Below, in pieces: positions 34,368 to 43,219 of a stretch of DNA of 64,000 nt. The translations under genes were made by a program, and so were the position numbers. Each line of letters opens with the position of its first letter. Within the stretch, counting starts at the first letter, position 1. The DNA is from Vibrio sp. 10N.261.45.E2. Lineage in GTDB: Bacteria; Pseudomonadota; Gammaproteobacteria; Enterobacterales; Vibrionaceae. The notes beneath the pieces were generated by a model. The model did not search any database, was not told the origin of the DNA, and was given only the letters and a program-made list of their open reading frames with translations. The stretch covers positions 1-64,000 of the forward strand of contig NZ_MCZZ01000144.1 of assembly GCF_002875705.1 (NCBI RefSeq). Reading direction: 5' to 3'.

Positions 34368-35306
34368 ATGGGTAAGTTAGTTGAAGGTGTTTGGCATGAT
34401 GTTTGGTACGACACCAAAGAAAGCGGTGGTAAGTTCGTTCGCGAAGATGCAGGTTTTCGTCATTGGGTAAAGAATAAGCCGGACGCACAGTTTCAGCCAG
34501 AAAGTGGCCGTTACCACCTATACGTATCGTTAGCTTGCCCTTGGGCGCATCGCACGCTGATCTTCCGTGAGCTTAAAGGCCTCACCGAGCACATTGACGT
34601 GACAGTAGTCTGCCCTGATATGATGAGTGAAGGGTGGCAAATGGGGTTACCTGAACCTCTGTTCGGTCACACTCGTATGCACCAAATCTACACTCAAGCC
34701 AAACCGGATTACTCGGGTAGAGTCACGGTGCCAGTGCTGTGGGACAAGAAAACCAACACCATTGTGAGTAACGAGTCCTCTGAAATTATTCGCATGTTCA
34801 ACTCAGAATTTAATGAGCTAACGGGCAACACCGATGATTACTATCCGTGGGAATTGGCGAGCAAAATTGATGAGTGGAACGATTATATTTACCCGAACAT
34901 TAATAACGGTGTTTATCGTACCGGCTTTGCGACAACACAAGAGGCTTATGAAGAAGCGTATGATGCGTTGTTTGAGGCGTTAGACAAAGTCGATGCACAT
35001 CTTAGCGAACATCGCTATTTAGCGGGTAGTGAGATTACAGAAGCGGATTGGCGGTTGTTCACGACCTTGGTGCGATTCGATGCGGTTTATGTGGGTCACT
35101 TTAAGTGCAATAAGCAGCGAGTTGCTGATTACCCCAATATTCAAGGTTACTTAAAAGAGTTGTACCAAGTAGAGGGTATTAAAGAGACAACCGACTTCTA
35201 CCATATTAAGCGTCACTATTACTACAGCCATACTGGTATCAACCCAACGCAAGTTGTAACAAAAGGGCCTGCTTTGGATTTAGAGTCGCCGCATGGGCGA
35301 GGTTAG
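34368..35306 (+). CDS. yqjG: Glutathionyl-hydroquinone reductase (YqjG/ECM4 family)
   Basis: These omega/xi-class glutathione transferases reduce glutathionyl-hydroquinones and use a catalytic Cys. The 312-residue protein shows SLACPWAHRT with the active Cys, RVTVPVLWDKKTNTIVSNESSEIIRMFN for the thioredoxin-fold part, and an all-helical C-terminal domain with EADWRLFTTLVRFD. I start at the ATG at 34368 (MGKLVEGVWHDVWYDTK), which matches MGQLIDGVWHDTWYDTK of E. coli and has AGAGG upstream. Frames beginning earlier run into the preceding terminator. It is transcribed alone and is convergent with pta. Confidence 0.94.
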   Translation: MGKLVEGVWHDVWYDTKESGGKFVREDAGFRHWVKNKPDAQFQPESGRYHLYVSLACPWAHRTLIFRELKGLTEHIDVTVVCPDMMSEGWQMGLPEPLFGHTRMHQIYTQAKPDYSGRVTVPVLWDKKTNTIVSNESSEIIRMFNSEFNELTGNTDDYYPWELASKIDEWNDYIYPNINNGVYRTGFATTQEAYEEAYDALFEALDKVDAHLSEHRYLAGSEITEADWRLFTTLVRFDAVYVGHFKCNKQRVADYPNIQGYLKELYQVEGIKETTDFYHIKRHYYYSHTGINPTQVVTKGPALDLESPHGRG

Positions 35307-35340
35307 AATCTTCAAGTAACATACTTTGTTGCAGACATAA

Positions 35341-35371
35341 AAAAACCCTAGATAACAATCTAGGGTTTTTT
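35341..35371. terminator. Bidirectional terminator between yqjG and pta
   Basis: The stem AAAACCCTAGAT / ATCTAGGGTTTT with a 4-nt loop has A and T runs on both sides. Confidence 0.9.
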
Positions 35372-35389
35372 GCTTTCTACAAAAGAAAA

Positions 35390-37555
35390 TTAGTTAATAA
35401 CTTTTTCTTCAGCTTGAGCAGCTTGGTCTGCTTGGATAGCAGTTAGAGCTACTGTGTAAACGATGTCGTCTACTAGAGCGCCACGAGACAAGTCATTTAC
35501 TGGCTTGCGCATACCTTGAAGCATTGGACCGATAGATACTAGATCTGCTGAACGCTGTACAGCTTTGTAAGTCGTGTTACCCGTGTTTAAGTCTGGGAAT
35601 ACGAATACTGTCGCTTTACCTGCAACTGGAGAGTTAGGCGCTTTAGAAGCGGCTACGTTTTCCATGATTGCTGCATCGTACTGTAGAGGACCGTCGATCA
35701 CTAGATCAGGACGTTTCTCTTGAGCAAGTTTCGTTGCTTCACGTATTTTATCTACGTCTGCACCCTTACCAGATTCACCAGTAGAGTAAGAGATCATAGC
35801 AACGCGTGGGTCGATACCGAATGCCGCAGCAGAATCTGCAGATTGGATAGCGATTTCAGCAAGCTGTTCAGCTGTTGGATCTGGGTTGATCGCACAGTCA
35901 CCGTATACAAGCACTTGATCAGGCAGAAGCATGAAGAAGATTGAAGATACGATAGAAGCATCAGGAGCAGTCTTGATGATCTGGAACGGAGGAACGATAG
36001 TGTTCGCCGTTGTGTGAACAGCACCAGAAACTAGGCCGTCAACTTCGCCAGCTTCAAGCATCATAGTACCTAGGAATACTGAATCTTCTAGCTTCTCACG
36101 AGCTACAACTTCAGTCATACCTTTAGCGCCACGAAGTTCTACTAGACGAGCTACGTAGTTTTCGCGTACTGATGCAGAATCGATGATCTCAACGCCAGCG
36201 CCAAGCTCAACACCTTGCTGTGCAGCAACGCGACGGATTTCTTCTGGGTTACCTAGAAGTACACATGTTGCGATACCGCGCTCAGCACAGATAGCCGCAG
36301 CTTTAACTGTACGTGGCTCATCACCTTCAGGAAGAACGATGCGTTTAGCCGCTTTACGAGCGAATTCAGTTAGCTGGTAACGGAATGCTGGTGGGCTTAG
36401 ACGACGGATGCCTTGAGTACCTTCAGATAGAGAGTCAATCCAAGGGCCATCGATGTGGCTTGCAACGTGATCGTTAACGAACTCGATACGCTCTTTATCG
36501 TCTGCAGGAACTTCTAGGTTGAAGCTCTGTAGGTTTAGAGACGTCTGCCAAGTGTTACCTTGCGCTTTGAAGATCGGTAGACCTGAAGCGAATGCTGGTG
36601 CACATAGGTTAGCAATGCTTTCTGGGATGTCGTAACCGCCAGTAAGCAGGATTGCGCCAATCTCAACGCCGTTTTTCGCAGCAAGAGCCGCAGCAACGAT
36701 AACGTCAGGACGGTCTGCAGAAGTTACTAGCAGAGAACCTGGTTTGAAGTGCTCAATCATGTGCGGTAGAGAACGTGCACAGAAAGTGATGCTCTTAATA
36801 CGACGAGTCGCGATTTCACCTTCGTTGATGATTTCAGCATTAAGGTGCTTAGCCATATCAACCGCACGAGTTGCGATTAGATCGATGCTCCATGGCACAC
36901 AGCCAAGAACACGGATAGGGCTAGAGTTGAAGATTTGCATTACTTCAAGGTTCGCTTGCTGAGCTGTATCTGCATCATCAAAGATCTCAGATAGGTCAGG
37001 GCGAGTACGGCCAGCTTCATCAACAGGAGCGTTAAGCTTGTTGATGATTACGCCTTTAATGTTCTTGTTCTTAGTACCGCCGAAGTTAGAACATGCTACT
37101 TCGATACGCTCTTTAAGTTGCGTAGGGTTGTCAGTACCAGGAGTCGCAACGAATACGATCTCCGCGCCAAGTGTCTTCGCGATTTCCGCGTTCACTTGGT
37201 TAGCAAATGGGTGCTTACGAGTAGGTACTAGACCTTCGATTAGCGTTACTTCTGCGTCTTTGTTGATCTTGTTGTATTGCTCAACAACAGACTCAAGAAG
37301 TACGTCCATTTTTTCGCTACCGATCAAAGCTTCAGCTTTAGTCATTGCGATTGGCTCGCCAATCTTAATGTCGCTGTTTGCACTGATGATAGTAGACGTT
37401 AGATCAGGTTGATCACCACCGCTACGAGGTTGAGCGATTGGCTTGTAGAAAGAAACACTTACGCCCTTACGCTCCATAGCGCGAAGAACACCCATGCTAA
37501 CACTAGTAAGACCAACACCAGCGCTTGTAGGGATAAGCATAATAGTACGTGACAT
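35390..37555 (-). CDS. pta: Phosphate acetyltransferase
   Basis: Pta interconverts acetyl-CoA and acetyl phosphate, the first step of acetate overflow, and sets the acetyl-phosphate pool. The 721-residue protein has the long gammaproteobacterial form: an N-terminal P-loop-like CobB/DRTGG region (TSAGVGLTSVSMGVLRAM and later segments) and a C-terminal PTA_PTB catalytic domain from about residue 395 (FARKAAKRIVLPEGDEPRTVKAA). It lies downstream of ackA in the same direction, but two terminators fill the 147-bp gap, so its level is probably set by read-through or its own promoter. Confidence 0.97.
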   Translation of the reverse strand: MSRTIMLIPTSAGVGLTSVSMGVLRAMERKGVSVSFYKPIAQPRSGGDQPDLTSTIISANSDIKIGEPIAMTKAEALIGSEKMDVLLESVVEQYNKINKDAEVTLIEGLVPTRKHPFANQVNAEIAKTLGAEIVFVATPGTDNPTQLKERIEVACSNFGGTKNKNIKGVIINKLNAPVDEAGRTRPDLSEIFDDADTAQQANLEVMQIFNSSPIRVLGCVPWSIDLIATRAVDMAKHLNAEIINEGEIATRRIKSITFCARSLPHMIEHFKPGSLLVTSADRPDVIVAAALAAKNGVEIGAILLTGGYDIPESIANLCAPAFASGLPIFKAQGNTWQTSLNLQSFNLEVPADDKERIEFVNDHVASHIDGPWIDSLSEGTQGIRRLSPPAFRYQLTEFARKAAKRIVLPEGDEPRTVKAAAICAERGIATCVLLGNPEEIRRVAAQQGVELGAGVEIIDSASVRENYVARLVELRGAKGMTEVVAREKLEDSVFLGTMMLEAGEVDGLVSGAVHTTANTIVPPFQIIKTAPDASIVSSIFFMLLPDQVLVYGDCAINPDPTAEQLAEIAIQSADSAAAFGIDPRVAMISYSTGESGKGADVDKIREATKLAQEKRPDLVIDGPLQYDAAIMENVAASKAPNSPVAGKATVFVFPDLNTGNTTYKAVQRSADLVSIGPMLQGMRKPVNDLSRGALVDDIVYTVALTAIQADQAAQAEEKVIN

Positions 37556-37582
37556 TGACGAACACCTTTGACTATTGGAAAT

Positions 37583-37643
37583 AAAAAAAGCTCAACTGCT
37601 ATTCCCACCGATATTTAAATTGGGGTAGGAATAGAAGTTGAGC
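37583..37643 (-). terminator. Intercistronic terminator between ackA and pta (distal)
   Basis: A long imperfect stem, GCTCAACT...ATTCC pairing with GGAAT...AGTTGAGC over about 16 bp, is followed by seven Ts on the minus strand. It lies between ackA and pta. Confidence 0.82.
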
Positions 37644-37660
37644 CCCATTTTCTTAATATG

Positions 37661-37693
37661 AAAAACTGACTAGCTTCAGGTGAAGCTAGTCAG
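37661..37693 (-). terminator. Terminator directly after ackA (proximal)
   Basis: A perfect 13-bp stem CTGACTAGCTTCA / TGAAGCTAGTCAG with a 2-nt centre is followed by five Ts on the minus strand, 10 bp after the ackA stop. Confidence 0.82.
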
Positions 37694-37702
37694 GAAAATC
37701 AA

Positions 37703-38899
37703 TTAAAGACCTGCTAGTTTCGCAGTGTCTTCAGCAATTACTAGCTCTTCGTTAGTAGAGATAACCATTGCAGGGATACGGCTGTTAGCTGTAGTGATAG
37801 TACCTTCGCTGCCGAAACGAGCTTTTAGGTTAGCTTCACCGTCAACTTCGATGCCGAAGATGCCTAGGCGGTTAAGAACCATTTCACGGATTGGGCCAGA
37901 GTTCTCGCCGATGCCGCCAGTGAAAGTGATTGCGTCTAGACGACCTTCTAGAGTTGCAGTGTAACCAGCAACGTACTTAGCTAGACGGTGACAGAACACG
38001 TCCATTGCACGAGTTGCTTCTTCTTTCTCACCGTAGTTGTCTTCAACGAAACGACAGTCAGAAGTCACTTCAGTTAGACCAGCAAGACCAGACTCTTTAG
38101 TTAGCATGTTGTTGATTTCTTCAACAGAGTAACCAAGAGCGTCGTGTAGGTGGAAGATGATCGCAGGATCTAGGTCACCACAACGAGTACCCATTACTAG
38201 ACCTTCAAGAGGAGTAAGACCCATAGAAGTATCTACAGATTGACCGTTCTTGATTGCACATACAGAAGCGCCGTTACCTAGGTGACAGTTGATGATGTTA
38301 ACTTCTTCAACTGGCTTGTTTAGTAGGCCTGCAACTTCACGAGTGATGAATAGGTGAGAAGTACCGTGCATGCCGTAACGACGGATGCCGTGCTCTTTGT
38401 ATAGGTTGTACGGTAGAGCGTATAGGTAAGACTCAGAAGGCATTGTTTGGTGGAACGCAGTGTCGAATACAGCAACGTTTTTAAGACCAGGGAAGTTCTG
38501 TTGAGCCGCTTCGATACCGATAAGGTGAGCTGGGTTGTGAAGAGGTGCGAAAGTCGCAGCATCTTGAATACCCTTAAGAACTTCATCAGTGATAAGTGCA
38601 GAAGAAGTGAACTGCTCGCCACCGTGTACGATACGGTGACCGATAGCGCCAAGGTTAGCTTTAAGCTCAGGCTTAGAAGCAAGAATAGTTTCTACCATGA
38701 AAGATAGTGCTTCTACGTGAGCTGCGCCCGCGCCTAGTTGTGCTTCGTGCTTGCCATCAAGTTTCCACTTCATACGAGCTTCTGGAAGACCTAGACACTC
38801 AGCAAGACCAGTTAGGTGCTCTGCACCTGTTTCTGCATCAACAACAGCGAATTTAAGAGAAGAACTACCACAGTTTAAAACTAAAACTAGCTTAGACAT
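37703..38899 (-). CDS. ackA: Acetate kinase
   Basis: AckA converts acetyl phosphate and ADP to acetate and ATP, completing the Pta-AckA pathway. The 398-residue protein shows the ASKHA-fold signatures VLNCGSSSLKFAV at the N-terminus, RRYGMHGTSHLF with the active-site His, NCHLGNGASVCA, and FTGGIGENSGPIR. AGGT lies upstream of the ATG. It precedes pta and diverges from yfbV, the same neighbourhood as in E. coli. Confidence 0.98.
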   Translation of the reverse strand: MSKLVLVLNCGSSSLKFAVVDAETGAEHLTGLAECLGLPEARMKWKLDGKHEAQLGAGAAHVEALSFMVETILASKPELKANLGAIGHRIVHGGEQFTSSALITDEVLKGIQDAATFAPLHNPAHLIGIEAAQQNFPGLKNVAVFDTAFHQTMPSESYLYALPYNLYKEHGIRRYGMHGTSHLFITREVAGLLNKPVEEVNIINCHLGNGASVCAIKNGQSVDTSMGLTPLEGLVMGTRCGDLDPAIIFHLHDALGYSVEEINNMLTKESGLAGLTEVTSDCRFVEDNYGEKEEATRAMDVFCHRLAKYVAGYTATLEGRLDAITFTGGIGENSGPIREMVLNRLGIFGIEVDGEANLKARFGSEGTITTANSRIPAMVISTNEELVIAEDTAKLAGL

Positions 38900-39240
38900 T
38901 AATGACTACCTGTTTATTTTTCTGATCGAAATCAGTTAAGGATGAAAATTAATCTCAAGAATAGTCGAAGCGCATAGGCTTGCGTACTAACCTTGGTCAA
39001 AAAAACGTTAATTTCCGTATAAAGTGAAAGCGCCCTTTATCAAAAAGAGGCTTGTGCATTCCTTGCAGAAGTCTTCCCAAAGTTGCTTAAATTGTAAATA
39101 AGGGCAACAATGAGATTGAGGTCTGCAAATAATAGCGATATTGTGCAAATATAACAAAAAAATTTGAAAGAATATTATTTTTCGTCAAATTTTTGTGTTT
39201 TTAGTTGATGGTTTCAACTTTTTTTTAATGGGAGACTCAT
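38900..39240. other. 341-bp divergent promoter region of ackA and yfbV
   Basis: It is AT-rich and must hold the ackA promoter (leftward) and the yfbV promoter (rightward). A palindrome CTGATCGAAATCAG at 38922-38935 lies 23 bp before the ackA start. I see no gene and no other clear site. Confidence 0.6.
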
Positions 39241-39693
39241 ATGAGCAATAGAGTTGGTTTAGCTAGTAGTTTAAAAGATGGCCAAAAGTACATGGATCTC
39301 TGGCCCGTCCGAAAAGAGTTAAACGCGATCTTCCCTGAACAGCGCATCATTAAAGCAACGCGTTTTGGCGTGAAAGTGATGCCCGCGATTGCCGCTATCA
39401 GTGTTCTTACACAAATGGTCTTTAATAATTACCAAGCGATGCCACAAGCTGTGGTTATGGCTTTGTTTGCAATCAGCTTGCCGCTTCAAGGCATGTGGTG
39501 GTTGGGCAATCGCTCAAATACACAACTTCCACCGGCACTCGTATCGTGGTATCGCGAGCTGCATGAGAAGATTACTGAAACGGGTTTTGCGTTAGAGCCG
39601 ATGAAGTCGCGCCCTCGCTATAAAGAATTGGCGATCATTCTGAATCGTGCATTCCGCCAGTTAGACAAATCTTCAATGGAACGCTGGTTCTAA
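39241..39693 (+). CDS. yfbV: YfbV (UPF0208) membrane protein
   Basis: YfbV homologues are small inner-membrane proteins; in E. coli YfbV affects the insulation of the Ter macrodomain of the chromosome. The 150-residue protein has two hydrophobic segments (VMPAIAAISVLTQMVF and AVVMALFAISLPLQGMWWLG) and the family opening SLKDGQKYMDLWPVRKEL. GGGAG precedes the ATG. It diverges from ackA, as in E. coli. Confidence 0.93.
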   Translation: MSNRVGLASSLKDGQKYMDLWPVRKELNAIFPEQRIIKATRFGVKVMPAIAAISVLTQMVFNNYQAMPQAVVMALFAISLPLQGMWWLGNRSNTQLPPALVSWYRELHEKITETGFALEPMKSRPRYKELAIILNRAFRQLDKSSMERWF

Positions 39694-39717
39694 AAAATCT
39701 GATCTCTCCCTCTCTAC

Positions 39718-39759
39718 CTGAGAACAACTATCCATAGCAGATAACTTGTTCTCAGTTTT
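39718..39759 (+). terminator. Rho-independent terminator after yfbV
   Basis: The stem CTGAGAACAA / TTGTTCTCAG with an 18-nt loop is followed by four Ts. The remainder of the 324-bp gap (39694-40017) is pyrimidine-rich then AT-rich, and I see nothing else in it. Confidence 0.75.
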
Positions 39760-40017
39760 GATCCCTTTCTATACTCACTTCTCTTTCCACCGCTTACTTT
39801 GTTGTACCTTATCTATCCTGCTTCTCACGTATTCATTTGGTTTCTTACCTTTCAAATCAAGCAACTCCGCTTTTTCTCACATAACTCGAGCTTTGTTGTA
39901 TTTTTGTTAAATATCACTTCAAGTTATCAATAGTTACTGGTAATAATATCAATAGTAATTTTAGTGTTGTTCTCTTTGAGCGAGTATGACGAGTAGAGCT
40001 TGATTCAGGGAGCGGTA

Positions 40018-40983
40018 ATGGGTTCTGTAAGAAAGGTGTTGGTAGTTGTTTTAAACTGCTTGATGTTGCTATGGACTGGCAATGTAATGGCAAACGTAGC
40101 TAAAGTGTCGGTTTCACAAGTTGTAGACCATCCAGATCTGAATGCGACACGTCTTGGGCTTCTCGAAGGATTGAGAGCCAAGGGTTATGAACCCGGAAAA
40201 AACTTAGAATTCTCTTATGAAATGGCAGATGGTAATCCTGTTCAGGCTGCAAAGATTGCTAGAGAGTTGGTGAGTGAAAACCCACATGTACTTGTTGGTA
40301 TCGCAACCCCGACTTCTCAAGCCTTGGTTTCGGCAACCCGAACTATACCGATTGTGTTTACGGCGGTAACCGATCCCATAGGTGCAAGGCTTGTCAAACA
40401 GTTGGAAAAACCGGGTCGAAATGTCACCGGGCTTTCTGATCTCTCTCCAATCGTCCAACACGTATCTCTAATCAAAGAGCTTCTTCCAGAGGCAAGTTCA
40501 ATCGGTGTGGTTTACAACCCTGCCGAAGCGAATGCGGTTGCGTTAGTTGGGTTGTTGAAAAAGGCGACCCGAGACTTTGGTTATACACTTCACACCGAAA
40601 AAGCGCTGACCATTGATGACGTTGAAGCAAAAGCTAAATCGGTCGCTAAGAAATCGGATGTTATCTATGCCTTAACGGACAACACGGTTGCAAATGGAAT
40701 GGAAGGTCTAATAAACGCTGCAAACCAAGTCGGCACACCTGTAGTTGCAGGAGCAACGTCTTATGTCGGGAAGGGGGCGATTGCTGGTTTAGGTCTAGAT
40801 TATTATGATGTTGGGATTCAAACCGCGGATTATGTGGCTGCCATTCTGAACGGACAAAAACCTGGTAAATTGAGTGTTAAAACTGCGCAGAGCTCTCAGC
40901 TGGTGGTGAATCTAGATGCTGCTCGCGAGCTTGGTGTTAGCTTGCCTCAGTCTGTGATTGATCGTGCGGTGGTCAGTCGTTAA
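40018..40983 (+). CDS. Orphan ABC-type substrate-binding protein (ABC_sub_bind family)
   Basis: The 321-residue protein belongs to the TrpX/YtrF-like ABC_sub_bind family (PF04392 type), whose ligands are mostly unknown; a tryptophan-linked member is known in streptococci. It has a signal peptide with probable cleavage after NVMA, then VAKVSVSQVVDHPDLNATRLGLLEGLRAKGYEPGKNLEF, the hallmark opening. NPHVLVGIATPTSQALV, FTAVTDPIGARLV and AGLGLDYYDVGIQTADYVAAIL follow. I use the ATG at 40018 with AGGGAG before it, not the TTG at 40000. No permease or ATPase gene is adjacent, so it either serves a transporter encoded elsewhere or has a sensory role. Confidence 0.88.
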   Translation: MGSVRKVLVVVLNCLMLLWTGNVMANVAKVSVSQVVDHPDLNATRLGLLEGLRAKGYEPGKNLEFSYEMADGNPVQAAKIARELVSENPHVLVGIATPTSQALVSATRTIPIVFTAVTDPIGARLVKQLEKPGRNVTGLSDLSPIVQHVSLIKELLPEASSIGVVYNPAEANAVALVGLLKKATRDFGYTLHTEKALTIDDVEAKAKSVAKKSDVIYALTDNTVANGMEGLINAANQVGTPVVAGATSYVGKGAIAGLGLDYYDVGIQTADYVAAILNGQKPGKLSVKTAQSSQLVVNLDAARELGVSLPQSVIDRAVVSR

Positions 40984-41173
40984 TAGGTCTACTTCAAACG
41001 CGATCTAAGCTTGGCAACAGGCCTTTTCATTTTATCATTTTGAGAGAAACCGTCTTACTGAAAACAAAGTGGGTCTACAAAGCGTGATCTACTTTAACTG
41101 ACGATATTTTTCTGATTGCCGCCAACAAAAAATTTCATATCTTAAGCAAATTAAACATTGCTCGAGAACAGCT

Positions 41174-43051
41174 ATGAAGCCATTTATCTTTCATGCTCAA
41201 ACCTCAGATTACTTCCACGAAAAAGACGGCGTCCTGACCGTTAAATTAATGACTGACCGCTGTGGTTGGAATAGGGTACTCTTGAGGCATGAGCCGGATA
41301 ACGAAGAGTACCTGCTTGATATGAGCAAAGTTGGTACTGAAGGTCGGTTGACGGTGTGGGAAGCCTCTTTTCCAATTAATTCAGACAGAGACATTACTCA
41401 TTATGTATTCAAGTTAGTCGACTCAAACGGACAGTACTGGCTTGATGCTAGGGGTGTACATCGTCGCGTTCCAAGCCGTGAGTTTCATTTCAAGTTTAAT
41501 GCCCATCACCGCCCGCCATCATGGGTGTCGGAGCAGGTCTTCTACCAAATTTTCCCAGAACGCTTTAGCAATGGTAACCCGAGCATCAGTGTTAAAGCTG
41601 GGGAATATCGCTTAAAAGAAAACACCTTAGATGTCGTTGTTAAAGAGTGGGGCGATTCTGTTGAAGGGCATAACGGAACCGGTGCTGCTGAGTTTTTTGG
41701 TGGTGATTTGGCGGGCATTCATAACAAGCTAGACTATTTACAAGAGCTAGGTATTACCGCCCTGTACCTAAACCCGATCTTCCAGTCACCTAGTAATCAT
41801 AAATACGACACGACTGATTACTACAAGGTCGACCGACACTTTGGTACTAATAAAGAGTTCGCAACGCTCTCTAGCGATATTCATGCTCGTGATATGAAAA
41901 TTGTCTTAGATGCCGTGTTCAACCATACGTCAGTAGAACATCCTTGGTTTGATAAGCTAAAAAACAACAGTTCAAGTTTAAATCTGAACTCGGAGCTAGG
42001 GGCTTATGGTCATTCTAATTCTCCTTATCATGACTACTACTTCTTTAAACCAAGTGATTCGACTCAGTACGTAGGATGGAAAGGTATCTCATCGCTTCCT
42101 GTTTTAAATTTCTCTAACGAAGCGGTTCGAGATCATATCTACCAATCCGAAGAGTCGGTAATCAAGCATTGGCTGAAAGCGCCTTACCATATCGATGGTT
42201 GGCGTTTCGATGTGATCCATATGCTTGGAGAAGGCGAAGGCGCCTATAACAATGCGAATTATGTGAAGGCATTCCGTGATTCAGCAAAGGCCGAAAACTC
42301 AGATGCTTATATCTTGGGAGAGCATTTCTTTGAGGCTAGCCAATGGTTACAAGGAGAGCAAGAAGATGGGTCAATGAACTACTACGGTTTTGCCCACCCG
42401 GTACGCGCGTTATTAGCAAAACAAGATATCGCGTATGAGCCTGTCAATATTGATATGTTCGCTTTCTCAGATTGGTTAGCTGAAGCAAGAGCTAAGGTTC
42501 CATGGTTGAATCAGTTATCGCAACTGAATCAATTGGATAGCCACGATACAGCTCGGTTCTTGACGCTTCTGAACGGTGATCAAGCGAAACAAAAATTGGC
42601 TCTGACTTTGTTATTCACTTACGTTGGGACACCGTGTTTGTATTACGGAACCGAGGTGGGCTTAGAAGGTGGTCAAGACCCAGATAATCGCAGGTGTTTT
42701 CCGTGGGGAGCAGAGCAAACATCCCATTGGTTCTCATTCCATCAAGCGCTGATAAGTTTGCGAACAGAACGCATAAGCTTACAAAGTGGTGCTTACTTAG
42801 AGTTGTATTGTGACGCTGAAACCTTAGTGTTTGCACGTTGTCTTAGAGGGGAAAAGACCCTAGTTGTATTAAATTTGTCTAACAAAGAAAAGTCGCTAGC
42901 TTTACCTGTATGGATGCTTGGACAAGAGCAAGGTGAACTGATCGCTTTGCTTGGCCAAGTAGAAAGTGTTTTGACCTATAACGGTACCGCAGAGGTTGTT
43001 ATTCCAGCGATGGAGTCGATGATTTTTGACGTCGGCAATAAACTGGATTAA
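41174..43051 (+). CDS. malZ: Maltodextrin glucosidase, GH13 family (MalZ-like)
   Basis: MalZ releases glucose from the reducing end of maltodextrins in the cytoplasm. The 625-residue protein has an N-terminal beta domain (to about residue 115), then the GH13 barrel beginning QVFYQIFPERFSNG. The catalytic residues are nucleophile D346 (GWRFDVIHM), acid/base E383 (LGEHF) and D458 (LDSHD), and the segment NYYGFAHPV also matches MalZ. No signal peptide is present. Neopullulanase-like activity cannot be excluded. It stands alone with its own terminator, and I found no convincing MalT box upstream. Confidence 0.92.
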   Translation: MKPFIFHAQTSDYFHEKDGVLTVKLMTDRCGWNRVLLRHEPDNEEYLLDMSKVGTEGRLTVWEASFPINSDRDITHYVFKLVDSNGQYWLDARGVHRRVPSREFHFKFNAHHRPPSWVSEQVFYQIFPERFSNGNPSISVKAGEYRLKENTLDVVVKEWGDSVEGHNGTGAAEFFGGDLAGIHNKLDYLQELGITALYLNPIFQSPSNHKYDTTDYYKVDRHFGTNKEFATLSSDIHARDMKIVLDAVFNHTSVEHPWFDKLKNNSSSLNLNSELGAYGHSNSPYHDYYFFKPSDSTQYVGWKGISSLPVLNFSNEAVRDHIYQSEESVIKHWLKAPYHIDGWRFDVIHMLGEGEGAYNNANYVKAFRDSAKAENSDAYILGEHFFEASQWLQGEQEDGSMNYYGFAHPVRALLAKQDIAYEPVNIDMFAFSDWLAEARAKVPWLNQLSQLNQLDSHDTARFLTLLNGDQAKQKLALTLLFTYVGTPCLYYGTEVGLEGGQDPDNRRCFPWGAEQTSHWFSFHQALISLRTERISLQSGAYLELYCDAETLVFARCLRGEKTLVVLNLSNKEKSLALPVWMLGQEQGELIALLGQVESVLTYNGTAEVVIPAMESMIFDVGNKLD

Positions 43052-43061
43052 ATCACTCAAG

Positions 43062-43090
43062 ACTAGCCCTGCTTAGTCTGGGCTAGTTTT
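43062..43090 (+). terminator. Rho-independent terminator after malZ
   Basis: The stem ACTAGCCC / GGGCTAGT with a 10-nt loop is followed by Ts. Confidence 0.8.
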
Positions 43091-43219
43091 TAAAGCTTTG
43101 AGTGAATGGGAAAGATCGATTCATATCGATTTACACTCTTTTACCTCGTGGGAAATGACAATTAATGTAATAATATTAATGGAGTAAATGAAAATAGCTG
43201 AGCGCTAAGAGCACATTAT

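Noticed and set aside
38922..38935. FNR-like palindrome CTGATCGAAATCAG before ackA
   Set aside because: Both outer bases depart from TTGAT-N4-ATCAA, and it lies only 23 bp from the start codon, probably inside the leader. A simple hairpin is as likely.
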